A stretch of DNA of 64,000 bases from Parelaphostrongylus tenuis (lineage: Eukaryota; Nematoda; Chromadorea; Rhabditida; Metastrongylidae). The notes under the pieces were generated by a model. The model was not told the DNA's origin. It saw only the letters and a list, made by a program, of their open reading frames with translations, and searched no databases. The stretch covers positions 1-64,000 of the forward strand of contig JAHQIW010005955.1 in NCBI GenBank assembly GCA_019055375.1, in the 5' to 3' direction. Position numbers and translations under genes: made by a program. Positions 1 through 11,130 of the stretch are shown piece by piece (positions within the stretch are counted from its first letter, which is position 1; every line of letters starts with the position of its first letter).

Positions 1-2428
1 AAGCAGTATTCAACAACCCAGTAACGAAGACCCGCTGCGTTGTTGGAGAAGGGATCACAAAAAAACCGATGGGGCGGCCCCACATTCAATGAAGATGACT
101 TCGCCGCTCTCTAGCCGCTTCTTTATCTAGTGGGAATTCAGACGTGGGAAGAAACTAAAAGAGTAGCGTTTCTAATCAACTAAACCTCTCTAATTTTAAA
201 CATATATTTAAAAATCTTAGTCTTTAACATAGGAAAATAATAAGTGAATATTCCAAGTGGACTGATATTTTAATGTACATTAATGACATTAATATCCTGT
301 CCTTTGCTTATCGAAACGAAAAAAAAAATCAAAAAAAAAAAACAAAAAAAAAAAAACTACCGACACAAAAAAAAAAAACAAAAAAAAAAAAACACTCATT
401 AGGCACATCCGTGCGGCATGCATCAACAATGCTCTGAAGATGGGGGACGAGTAAAAAATTGTCTTTATATACTTTCACTGTTATTATATCAGCACAACAA
501 CAAAAAAGACTCAAAAATCTTTTCAAAAAAAAAAGCGAAATTGAGTCTGTGATTTCCAGAAAAATATAAAATCCAAAAAAAAAATAAAAGAGAGTGTCCA
601 GATCTAATGATACTCTATAACAAGCCATAATAAGCAAATATATCTCCAACAGCGCTCGCTGCTTCAAGTCAGACAAAAAAAAGGAAAATCAGATTAAGAT
701 ATATCCAGAAAAGATAATGATAAACGTCGCGTCAAGCGGATACCAACAGCTACTAGAGATGTCCCTACAAACTCTTACCACCTTGTCTCTCAGTTTACGC
801 CATGAATGAAAAGACTAGATTTTATTTGAGATTATAAAAGAAATTACAAAAAATATTTTTTGTAAAAAATACCAATAAAATTGCCAAAAAAAAATGACAT
901 TTTTTTTTTGTTTTTAATTTTTAGTATGATCAGAAAATTTCATATATTTAATTTTAAAAAGCAACTTTTGGTACTTTTTCAATTGGGGTTGGATTGTTGG
1001 GTTGGGTTTTGTTATTATTTAATTTAAAGGGTTTAATGAAGCGGGTTAGTACATATATATTGAAATTTGTTTATATTATTTGTAAATTAGAACATACAAA
1101 TTCATTTTTTAAAAGTAAAAAAATATTTTAAACAGTACAAATTTTATATTTTATCTTGTTCGTCTTAAAAACGATTTCAAATATTTATTAAAATATTTAA
1201 AATTAAACCTTATTAAAAAAAAAAAATAATAATAAATTATTAGCATATATACTTTGCATATAAATCTACAAAATTTTATTTATAATACAATATTTAAAAA
1301 AAATAAATCTCTTCATCTTGTTTTTACATTATTTAAACAAATTTCTTAATTTTTGTTCCAAGGTCTCCATGTTATCTATCTTCAGCATAAACTCCTCAGG
1401 AAAACATCGAAAGAAATATAAGTTTTGTCCTGCCCTTATTCCCAAGTTCTATAAATTCACTATTTTCATTTTTGTATGTAATTTATTGTTAATTAATTCA
1501 AAATATTTGGAAATATCGGTCAAACGATTGGCGAATGCACCTGTGTCAAGTGCATTCAAGAAAATAAAAAACTATTTAGGGTATGAAAATTATTCGATGA
1601 CAGGGGTGTGGGGGGGTGTCTATCGAATCACATCTATTTCAATAAATAATGCACGCGGCATGTAGTCTTCGCATGTGTAATCTTGTCCTCCACTATTTTT
1701 TGTCTATACAAGTGTCCATACATTCTATTGTTTCATATGTTTCTCTTTTCTTTTTGGTTTTTCCCTCTCCCAATCTTTTTTTATTCCAAGTTCTTCACGT
1801 GGGTGGATGAGTTATGGCAAAAACTCTATCTTTTTTTGATGTAAATTTGTCGATTTTATATATTGATTGAAATTTGCGATTAAGGTGTTAAAACATATTT
1901 GGGAAAAATACTTAGGAGAAGTAGAACCTAACTGAAACACCCAAAAAGGCTATGGGGGCTGCAGCAAAAAATGACGTTGGGACCGGGTGAGGACCATTGC
2001 TGAAGACAACACACAAAACATCCGCCAGATTGTCCACAAAAAAAAAAATGAAAAATAAACAGCGACAGAACAACAACCACAAAAAAGTTATCTCAGGCTT
2101 ATTATTCAAATGTAATGTTTTAGTATTTTAAAAATTAAACCACAAAAAAAATACGTGTTGAGTCACAAACTATAAAAACCATTAAAACACCACGACCCAA
2201 TGTTCGGAACCGGAAAGAAAAACATAATATATGGGATTACATATATTTGAATAAGCAGACTGTCTGCCAAAACCTTCGTTGTTTTAAATAATTTTTAGGC
2301 TCTCCGGGTTTTGCGTGCGTGATACGCCGAGGTATGAGCGACTTTGTCTTTTGTTTTGCCTTAACTTTATTTGGTGCATATTTTATTTTTATATATTCCT
2401 TTGTACATTATAATATTTTTCTATCTTT

Positions 2429-2584
2429 GTTTCCTTTTCTCTTTTTTTATTTCTTTTTTTTGTTCGTTTTTTCTTTTTGTTCGTATTTTTTTATTTTTTT
2501 TTTTCTTTTTTTTTTTCATTTATTTGTTTTTTATTTTCTTTTTTTTTTTTTTTTTTTTGTTTTTTTTTTTATTTATTCTTTTCT

Positions 2585-2623
<39 letters not shown>

Positions 2624-2629
2624 TTTTTT

Positions 2630-2679
<50 letters not shown>

Positions 2680-2755
2680 TTTTTTTCTTTTCTTGTCTTT
2701 ATTTTGTTTTTTTTGTTTTTTTTATTTTTTATTTTTATTTTTTCCTACCTACCTT
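2429..2755. repeat. poly(T)-dominated tract
   Basis: About 330 bases are almost entirely T with scattered A, C or G, including uninterrupted T runs longer than 20. It translates to Phe-rich frames on the plus strand that are not genes. Its length may be unreliable because homopolymers are hard to sequence. Confidence 0.9.
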
Positions 2756-3011
2756 TTAGCGTGATTCTTTTGATTATTTTCCACAAAAATACCTTTTTTA
2801 CACAATTTTCTCCCCTCAATGTTATTGAACCAGTTCCGCTGTTATGAAAATTTATTGTTTACTGAGGTAGGAAGGGGTGGAAAAGGGGATATTGGAACAT
2901 GTAAGATATGGACAAGTCACATATTTGTGTGCAGATCTACGTTTATCTTTCCTTTTTTGCGATTTTGAAATCTCTAATTGGTCTCTTCCTTCCCTTTTTG
3001 GTTCTAGCAAT

Positions 3012-3035
3012 AAAAAAAAAAAAAAAAAAAAAAAA
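3012..3035. repeat. 24-base poly(A) run
   Basis: A continuous run of 24 A bases. No open frame or retroelement 3' end could be recognised directly upstream, so I cannot say whether it is a retroposed tail. Confidence 0.8.
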
Positions 3036-3479
3036 CGAGAAAACCATTTATATGTGAACCTAGTGTTCGTGCTTCTGTTCTTCCTAGTAAATCTTATTTG
3101 ATTAATATACTCTATTTTATAAAATATACATATATACTTAATATAATACAAGAAAATTATATCTGTATGTAATTGTTATAATTATCATTTACATTCTGAG
3201 TAAAACAAGATGTTCTGAGGCTTTTTTCTAAATTACAATTATCAATTGAGAATAAATCATAATAAAATTATTACAAAAGACACAACGGTAAAAATGTGAT
3301 GGAAATTCTTTGTTTCATAGAGTTTTACTATTTTACTTCAAATATTTTTCTATGGATTCTTAAGTTCAACACTGGATGATTTCTCTTATTCAATTGTATT
3401 AATTCTTCTTGTCGCAATTTTAAAAGACACTATCTGGAATTTCATAATACATAATATCATAAACCCACCCCTTAGGAAG

Positions 3480-4540
3480 GCGGCAGGTCTTCTTCCTTTC
3501 ATGCCCTCATTCGCCGTCGTGTCATCCTTCTCCATGTCTATGGTTGCTACAGGCTCAATAAAGTTCCCTACCTCTCTCCCTTTCTCATTTACACGCCGTA
3601 TTTCTTTTCGCGTTCTTTTGGGTTACAGGGCCGTAGTAACAACTACGGAGTAGCGCAGTAAACGGTATCTGCCCTCAGACGAGCGCGTAGGAACGTATAA
3701 GTGTCAGAGGAGGACGACCATGTCGCACGCAGCGCAGCCTCCTTCGCAAAACAAAAGCCTCCTATATAAATATAAAAAGGAGAGCAGTCCGCGCGAAAAA
3801 GAAAAACAGAAATAATTTCATAAGTCGCCTAATAATTAATATGGCGAGGATAGACGAGCCATAAAAGAAATAAAAATTATTTGGTTTCGTCGTGGCGTCC
3901 GCTAAGATTTACGTGTTGGATTTGATATTTTAATACAAATAAAAGAGAATCTTTTATATTATTATATAGATCATTGTCATTGCGATTCCATATTTCCTGG
4001 TGTATGGTGCTCCAGCGAATTATCTTTTCCTATTTCATGACATGCAATATACGACACTCAACACGGGGACGCTATTCTGGGCTGAAAACACCACAAGCTG
4101 TACCATGGCAGAAGCCCCGAACCAGAAAAATCACAGTACTCATGGTAGTTAAGGAACCACCCATCCGGGCAAACATAGGCTTCCTGTATACATAGGTTAA
4201 CTCGAGTCGTCTCCAATTCCCAGCTCAGTGCAAGAAAAACTATTTATCTGATGTGAGACTACATACCCTTTTCTTTTCTTTACAATATCTCCAAAAAATT
4301 GAAGGCTAAGCCTTCAACCTCAAAATTTTAAAAAATCTTAAGTGTTTATTACTCAATAAAAGTTCAATAACTGAGTGTATTACAACTATTGCGTTTTTTA
4401 AAAACAACAAAATTTATGCGGGAGGTCTAGTGGGGCTAAATAATTATAATTACAACCGGACCACCTGCATAAAAATACCCAGCTATAACACCCCACCTGT
4501 ACCCCTCCTAACCTATCACATAACTCTCCCTCACAAAAAT
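3480..4540. other. unassigned sequence
   Basis: No gene, tRNA or repeat family shared with the rest of the window was recognised. A GC-richer patch lies near 3600-3740. It is followed by a TATA-rich stretch at 3761-3780, inside a short imperfect hairpin (CTCCTATATA pairing weakly with AAAAGGAG). That could be promoter-like but no transcript is evident. Confidence 0.4.
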
Positions 4541-4689
4541 CTATGTCAATCACGTACATTAGACTGGTTAATTTGGAGAAAAAAAAAAGGAAAGTAATTT
4601 TGACAAATTACGCAACAAACTTGACTAAAAAAAAATAATCTAGACCACTTATAATACCTATAATAGCTACTAATTTCAACGCGAACAAT

Positions 4690-5350
4690 AAGAATTAAGA
4701 AAAAAACATAAATCACGCTTAAAATATTTTCCGACATATTATGGGGGAGAGGTGTTTTGTGGTTCGATTCGGGACAACCTGACATTATTCTCAATCTTGA
4801 AGAAGGCGAAGTCCGCGGAAACGTCAGTTGCTCAAGTATATTTTCTTTCAATATTATTTTGGATTATTAAGCCTAAAACTGTAAGAAGGCTAGGTTGAGT
4901 TCCAGCCTATAGGGTCGCATGAAACTTATTCCGACATGTACGTTGCACACTTTCCATCTGTGCTCTTCTGTTATAGTTTTTTAGGTAGTCGATAGCTTAT
5001 AGAACATATCGTACTGTAACGTTCGTCTAGGACCCTTTTCACTGCGCTATGCTCGCAAGCTTTTTTGGGAAAGTGCAACTTGATCCATGGATGCGAAATA
5101 CAGTCTAGACATAAAAATACACTTTAAGCAGCTATTTCCTTAGTAATTGCTATTACTTATATTCCGGTGCGTTTCTATGATAGCGTGTGAACAATTAATT
5201 ACATCCATTTTTTCTGATATCTGATGGCAAGGTACTGCAAGCTAACATGTGCAGTCTCACTCTGAGGATCTTTGCTTGTAGTATACTTTGTTTCGATAAC
5301 CGCTTCTGCGTAGGCCGTGGTATGTTTGCAGGCTATCTGACTTGAAGTTA
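4690..5350 (+). repeat. dispersed repeat with hammerhead-like motif (family E), copy 1
   Basis: This block resembles 35090-35640. Shared landmarks are an ACAACCTGA-type word before the hammerhead-like motif, a run towards CACTGCGCTATxGC near 5040 and 35360, and a GATCTxTGCxTxTAGTxxA stretch near 5265 and 35550. No coding potential is seen. I infer that it is the terminal (LTR-like) part of a Penelope-type element, because the same motif sits beside a Penelope GIY-YIG relic at 50.2 kb. Confidence 0.5.
4792..4830 (+). ncRNA. hammerhead-ribozyme-like motif, degraded
   Basis: Reads TTGAAGA, then a stem II-like GGCG/CCGC hairpin, then GGAAACGTC, then AGTTG, which can pair with the upstream CAA-CT segment as stem I. 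Compared with the hammerhead consensus (CUGANGA - stem II - GAAA - stem III - UH) the first C of the core is T. It is probably inactive. Confidence 0.5.
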
Positions 5351-5904
5351 TTCCATACCCCTAAGTTTGGTAGAAAGAAATGTTTGAAAAACTATTTCCC
5401 TTTATCTAATGCGTTCGCCTGGGCAAAGAGAAAAGACGGTCGACAAATATTCTCTAGCAAAGAGCTTCGAATCCTACCATAACGAGCCGCTCATCTAAAA
5501 CGTATGTAAACGATCTGTTGGTCACAATTCTATTACCTCTTAGCGGCCTTCAATTCTTCACTCCATCCCGAGCCCTGCTTTAAATGTAACGTTATCCACT
5601 GTTAACTATAACTGCTCATGTTCGCTGCACTTTAGTTCCACGTCGCTGTCATCAGAAGTCTTTCATGTATGTTCATCTTCAGTGTCACATTCATCGACTG
5701 ACACCATTAGTCAGACTTATTGGCACCAGTGCGGGAACTATCAGAGGTACCAGCTCACAAAATCACTATTGATGTATTCCAATTTACCAACAGTCCTTCT
5801 TTGATTTTGAAGATCAACTACCTATTAACCTCGGCATTCCTCGATAGCTTCCTATTCTTTCTCTTGAGCCACACACGAGGTTTTTATAACGCAATATATT
5901 CTGA

Positions 5905-5942
5905 CAGCTGACGTTTCGACGGTTTCGTGCTTCTTAGAAGTC
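5905..5942 (-). ncRNA. hammerhead-like motif, degraded (minus strand)
   Basis: On the minus strand a CTAAGAA core-like word is followed by a small hairpin, CGAAACGTC and AGC. The GAAA-CGTC half is intact, while the CUGANGA half is altered. It belongs to the same motif class as the better example at 50177-50211. Confidence 0.4.
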
Positions 5943-6118
5943 TGAAAAGATCAGGTTTTGCACAGCCCAGTTAACCAAACACCTTTGTATTCAAGCAGAC
6001 AAAATTACCAAACCCCAGAATTTGATCGCATCTGGCACAAACAACGTTCAAACATTACCACCACTTTTTACGAGTCATATAGTGAGTTATCCAAGTGGAG
6101 ATCCTCCGCGCGCAGGAT

Positions 6119-6268
6119 CACTGGATTAGCGAGTCTCCTTGCAGTCTCGAGGATAGCTTTGGCTGTGGCGCTCCATAAGAACATGTCGTTGACTGCCGGA
6201 GAGAGGTAGGGGGTGGAGCTCGGCTCACTACCGCTGCCACGAGCATCACAACCATTCGGCCACGGCTC
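6119..6268 (-). mobile_element. tRNA-derived SINE (family S2), copy 1
   Basis: On the minus strand the copy begins with a tRNA-like segment containing GTGGCCGAATGGTT, close to a polymerase III A box. A body with CTCCGGCAGTCAAC follows, then a tail near CTCGAGACTGCAAGG. The same order occurs at 38675-38868 (minus) and 43406-43617 (plus). The internal promoter and the recurring body in three unrelated places fit a SINE. No coding capacity. Confidence 0.65.
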
Positions 6269-6299
6269 CCCGAATCAGCTGATAGCGTAATGCTTTCTG

Positions 6300-6700
6300 A
6301 TTTTAGCGATGTGCTTATTTTCTGGAAATACGGCTTCAGTAGGTGAAAATAAAATCAGGTTTTACATTTTCGATAACGTTTTTTACAGCTATTCGACAAG
6401 GCAAAGACCGTGGCAGGGGCGCGTGGCGGGGAGAGGCGGAACGAGGTTAGGCGATCGATATTTTGATAATCAACTGGAAATTTTAACTGCGCTTTGAAGG
6501 AACTCTAGATAAATGATTGACTATGATACGACGGAAATTTCTCTACACATTGATATGCTTTTCGCCTTTCAGCGAATTATACGCGTGATAAAAATGAATG
6601 CGAAAGCGAATGTGAAGCATAATCCTTGAGCTGGATGCTACATCCGTTATAAAGCGGTGTTGAAAAACCAGTGACGTGGGGCTGTAGCTTCAAGTCTCAG
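6300..6700 (+). repeat. dispersed non-coding repeat (family C), copy 1
   Basis: Starts near GTGCTTATTTTCTGGAAAT and continues through a G-rich segment to a GATATGCT...GCGAATTAxACGCGTGATAAAA segment. The same series of words is found at 15290-15770, 19575-19765, inverted at 19140-19300, and as a fragment at 50645-50780. No protein motif was seen. The copy at 15.3 kb appears to lie in an insertion relative to its duplicate. Confidence 0.55.
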
Positions 6701-6799
6701 TTTTCGAATGATCACTATCACTTCTATGAAAAGTTCTTCTTCAGCGATTGAAATTGGTTTTTCACTTGTTCCTCTCTAATGAGAAGGAACCGCTAAAAT

Positions 6800-7825
6800 T
6801 ATTTCGTTTAAAAAGAATGAACAATAAACGAGACTTGACTCTCGCTAGCATATTCGTTGTGAGGCACATTATTTCCTCTCAATCTAACCCGGGATGCTTT
6901 TCGCAGGCATGGAAATGGCTGGTTCCCGAGCTAATTTTAGGACCCCCTATTGTCCCTCTCTCTTCCTGTATATGCACTGGTGGCTGATTGGAATATATTT
7001 CATATGCCGCTTTTTTGCATATCTTTTTGCGGACAGCGCAATTTTCGGCCGGCGAGAGCCTCGGGCGACCACGAAGAGAGACCGTCGGTGCCAGCTCCAA
7101 GGCTAATGTGATAGTATTCTCCTAAAATTTACTTCTTTTCGTCACCAAATAAGATTACTGTGCTAATAATGGTCGAATATGATAGAACAGACTTCGAGAA
7201 GGTTGCTTTTCTTAGGAATAACGTAATTGCTTCATATATAATTCACATTTTCAAAGGAAAAGACCAAGTATTCATGAAAAAGACTGTCCTTAGAACCTTT
7301 TATCAAACATTTCTATGATCTTTTGTTTGTTTATACTTACCCACAATTCAATCGAATTCACTTTCATTTTCTTCAATTCTCATGTATTTTATTGCTTAAA
7401 GTGCGCAAAATTCATCATACTGACTGAAAATTGGAAAGAATGAATAGGTCCTCAAAAATAGTGCTGCTTTTTGCGTGGAATCATTAACGATTATTTGTGC
7501 CTCTATATTCCTCATTTCTCATATGAATGTGTAATATCTTTCAAATTCTTTATTCATAATTATAGAATGCAAAGAAGAGATGAAGAGGTAAGCTTCTTCT
7601 CCGTTATCGCCATCCAGCTTGAGCCCTTTGTTAAGGGCCTATTTTTACTTTTGTAAACTTTTTGGCAGATATTTGATAGCTAATTTGAGCGCCGTATTCT
7701 ATTCCTCAGTCAGCCTGTTTTTTGCGTTATGGCGGTCGAAATAAGATCGTGCTCAACCATTACTCGCCGGACACTATTTTTTTACCACGAGCAAGTGATG
7801 ATTACTTCAATCTTAGCAATTTAAA
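6800..7825. other. unassigned sequence
   Basis: Short antisense-overlapping frames only. I found no splice-consistent exon, no domain and no repeat shared with other parts of the window. Confidence 0.4.
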
Positions 7826-7829
7826 CAGT

Positions 7830-8445
7830 GCCAAAGAAACATTTTTGAGCCACGCATGTCATGTGGTCTGTTAAAGATGGGCTGACTTATGGAGCCCGAT
7901 ACATTGTGTTTCGATCTTATGACCTCGTCAGTCTTGCACTTACCCATTCTCGTCTTTTGCTAATCTCCGTGAGTGCCCCTTCCTCACACTAAGAGTTGGC
8001 GACGACGAACGTTTTTGCACTCTATGTCCAGTGAAATTATCACCGAACATAGAGTGTTGTACACTCGATATTTCTTGGCTAGTTTATTTGATTTCATATC
8101 ATTCGTTTCCAGTGTTTTCTTAAGACCACAGCTCAGATTTCAGCATGCCAAAGAATCATTTTTGAGCCGCGCATGTCATTTGGTCTTTTAAAGACGGGCC
8201 GACTTATAGAGCCCGATACGATAGAGTCGTCGCTAACTCTTAGTGTGGGGTAAGGGGCACCCACGGAGTTTAGCAAAAGACGAGAATGGGTAGCTGCCCG
8301 ACTGACGATATCATAGGATCGAAACACGTGTATCGGGCTCTATAAATCAGTTCATCTTTGACAGATCACATGACATGCGTGGCTCAAAATCATTCTTTGG
8401 CATATTGAAATTTGAGCTGTGGCCTTGAGAAACAATCGAAACGAA
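7830..8445. mobile_element. MITE-like family B, two inverted copies abutting
   Basis: The left half (about 7845-8150) and the right half (about 8150-8440) are inverted copies. Both contain GAGCCACGCATGTCA-type ends, AGAGCCCGATAC, and CTCGTCTTTTGC read on opposite strands. The junction around 8145-8165 reads CATGCC-AAAGAATCATTTTTGAGC. Related copies lie at 25010-25500, 42440-42565, 47220-47440, 54150-54395 and 60480-60795. No coding frame. Confidence 0.7.
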
Positions 8446-8449
8446 TAAT

Positions 8450-9285
8450 ATAATTTCAACAGTGTACTTGATTTTGGATAGGACTCCCTAGAGCGTTGTA
8501 ACAGCCAAATGAATTTTAGAATGGGGAAATTTTGACCATTTTTGATGTCCGCATCCTGATTTGACCTTTTGGAAAAAATGCTCTTTCTAATTCCTTTGAG
8601 AGATCCCAAATTCTTGATAGATGAAATCTCATTAAATTTGAAGGTATGCTTTATTGTCAGAATAGCTTCCTTAATGCACTTTGATGGTAAAAAATAAAAT
8701 TATCTTCCACATCCAAGCATTTCTCTGGTAAACGGAGCTCTTCCGTTAGACTTTTGGGAATTGTTCGATAGTTAAGTCTCGACTAATCCCCTCGTAACTT
8801 TGTTTTTGAAGACAGATCTTTGTTGTATTATAGCAGTCGAAAATAGATTATGTCTCTGCGCAAAAAAAAGGCGTGACCTGGAGGACAATGTCGTAAAATC
8901 CTACCATCTCACGAGTGCGGAACCCATCGTTCTTTTGGACTGTTACAGCGCCCCAGGGAGTCTTCTCCAGTAATCTCTGAAATCGTCTTTGAAATCGCTG
9001 AGATTGGCTCTATCGAACCGCTTTTGATTATTTGTAGAAAAACTTTATTCGGCGAGAAATTATTAACTGTGAAACAAAATTTTTTTTCGACTCTTATGGC
9101 GCAAGAAACAAGTAATATGCCTTTCAAATTTACTTGATCTAAGTTTCTGAATAATACTAATAGTATAATGGAATAGGTTTTCTCTAGAAAGCTCAAGCGC
9201 ATCCTTGAAATGTGGTTGCATGTGACAGAAATTATTTCCAAAGGTAAGGATTTTGAGACAGCTGAACGTTATTTTCTTTTGATAA
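8450..9285. other. unassigned sequence, diffuse repeat remnants
   Basis: A minus-strand frame at 8909-9241 (110 codons) shows no recognisable domain. Words such as GACTGTTACAGCG near 8938 recur at 33.1 and 60.9 kb (diffuse family D), suggesting old repeat debris. Confidence 0.35.
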
Positions 9286-9289
9286 ATGT

Positions 9290-9691
9290 TTACAAAAATT
9301 CTTTCAACGATAATTCGATTTTTTTAACAAAAAATTTTTCCTTCGAGAAGGGAAGAATTTTAGGCAGCATCAACGTTAATCTTGCTAAATTCATCCATAG
9401 AAAGAGACTCATCAACAGTATTTTATCTTTTTCCAATGAAAATCTTCCTCTGAAATTGATCAGCCCAAACTTGCATTGAAGCACGCACCACTCTTCGTAG
9501 CCGTCCGAACGTTGCGCCCACCTGGAGATCATAATGACTCTTATCGTCCGCAAAAGGACATAAAGGACGCGTGGAGAGATAAGAAACAGATACACATTGC
9601 TACTTGGTTTTTGATACCACTTGGTAATGTGGCCGTTCTCGAATAGTTTAGTGCACACATTCAGAAATGGAAACCAGCTTTCTTTCGGCAC
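9290..9691 (-). pseudogene. Penelope-like element reverse transcriptase, C-terminal relic
   Basis: A 133-codon frame carries NGHITKWYQKPSS near residues 19-31, matching the F-x-NG-x-I-x-TKWYRKPTS region that follows the catalytic YIDD block in Penelope-like reverse transcriptases. It would have copied element RNA at nicked or telomeric DNA. The N-terminal fingers, the YIDD motif and the GIY-YIG endonuclease are absent, and after residue 45 the match fades, so this is a dead fragment. Calling it Penelope rather than another RT rests on that single motif block. Other Penelope pieces are at 24.4 and 50-52.6 kb. Confidence 0.55.
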
Positions 9692-9699
9692 CTCCCGGC

Positions 9700-10640
9700 C
9701 GATTTACATGTTCTCTGAATGTACTTTCTGACTGAAATCTAGAGTAACAAAAAACATACTTGTTCATCATATCTCCCTTCACCACTCACAAGCATGTTCA
9801 GAACAGGCACAAGTATGTGTGTATCGGAAAAGAGGAGAGGGTACAATTCCCGAAATTAGCTTGAGAAATAGATATTTTTAGTGGCTTTCGATTTCCTAGC
9901 TTCCTGATATACGTTTAGAGAAAATTACACGTCCTTATACGATAATCCTATCAAAAGCAGTGTTCCGTATATCCTTAGTTTACTTCTAAACAAGATAAGT
10001 AATATTATAAAATAGTGGTAAAAAAGAGCGGGCTCAGAAAAAATTCTAACAATCAGTAGATTACCCCTGAATACTCTGATGCGTTTACTAGTTCGCAACC
10101 GCTTATATGACCATCTTTGTACAACGCGAGAATGTACATTATGCTCTAATGGCAGAGAGAATTACTGCATGATTTCAGTTTGACAGTCTACCGAATCTCT
10201 TGTAAATAGTGCGATAAATAGTCTGTTGAAAGTAGGTCATCTGTGTCCGCATAAATTAACATCTAATCTACAAGCTTAGAATTAGTCCGTATACTCCTGT
10301 GGCTCGTGCAGAATACAAATACATAGCAGTGAAAAAGGAATCACCGTCCTCGCACATGAACATAAATCTTGGGCGCTTAATTTTCGACGCATTTTGGATT
10401 AACTCCATGAATCTAAACATGAATTGCAGAGAACGTTGGTTCACCATCTCAGTGATATAACACAGATCAAGAGTTTTGCTTAGATTTGGAAGATGCATTT
10501 GAGTTCATGTGGATTCAGTACGGTTGATCTTCACTTGGCCAACTCATTGAAGAAATTATAAAAGTGGTGATTATGTTGAAGGCTGTTTTGTGCTTGACGC
10601 GAGTGGTCTGAGTTTGGCCACCTTTTCGTGTGGACAGCCT
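9700..10640. other. unassigned sequence
   Basis: A 76-codon minus-strand frame at 10268-10498 and a 79-codon one at 34752-34991 lie at similar distances from hammerhead-like motifs (10651 and 35117), which hints at one repeat family. I do not recognise a protein domain in either. Nothing else supportable was seen. Confidence 0.3.
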
Positions 10641-10650
10641 GATCTTTCCA

Positions 10651-10686
10651 AGCTATGAAGAAGGCGATGGCAGCAAAACGTCGGTT
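10651..10686 (+). ncRNA. hammerhead-like motif, degraded
   Basis: Reads ATGAAGA, then GGCGATGGCAGC as a weak stem II, then AAAACGTCGG. It keeps NUGAAGA, the purine run and the GTC cleavage triplet but has lost the leading C and the G of GAAA. Probably inactive; same class as 50177-50211. Confidence 0.4.
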
Positions 10687-11130
10687 ATTTGATTATTTGT
10701 AATATCTCAACCTCAAGTTTTGGCATAAGGGAAGAAAATGAAAAACGGATTATATTTAACACTAGTAAGCAATTCGGTTCCATGAAAAGTCTTCTGCATA
10801 TTCCTAAATGCAGAGTGGAGTTTCCTGGTAGGCGCTGAACTATAACGTATGTACTGAACTAACATTCGATCAACAGAGAGTTGGCGCGAATTGTCGTTTT
10901 GGAAATGTCAAACTTGTGACCGAACTAACGCGCTTGTACACTGGTATTTTTAAATGGTCGTTGCAATGCAAGTGAATTCGTCAATAAAGTGCTTTGATTC
11001 GCAAATATTCTAGCAAGTTGTGAGAACTACTCGTGATAGGTAAAATCTGAGCAGCTGTAGCAAGATTTATTTCATTTCTGCAGAAAAACAAATCGGCGAT
11101 AATATTTCATCTCCGTTAAAAGCTCCAGCA

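Larger units (their letters stand above)
1..3480. other. AT-rich low-complexity region without a supported gene
   Basis: This stretch is dominated by A and T homopolymers and short AT words. Reading frames here, such as poly-Phe frames around 2319-2847, follow from T runs and show no domain. I see no repeat family shared with the rest of the window. The base composition differs clearly from everything after about 4.5 kb, which may mean a heterochromatic or telomere-like tract or an assembly junction. Confidence 0.6.

Noticed and set aside
329..676. 115-codon minus-strand frame
   Set aside because: Driven by poly(A)/poly(T) runs, Phe-rich, with no recognisable feature.
2319..2847. Overlapping plus-strand frames of 95-158 codons, mostly Phe
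   Set aside because: They are translations of a poly(T) tract with occasional other bases; no domain, and all three frames are open for the same reason.
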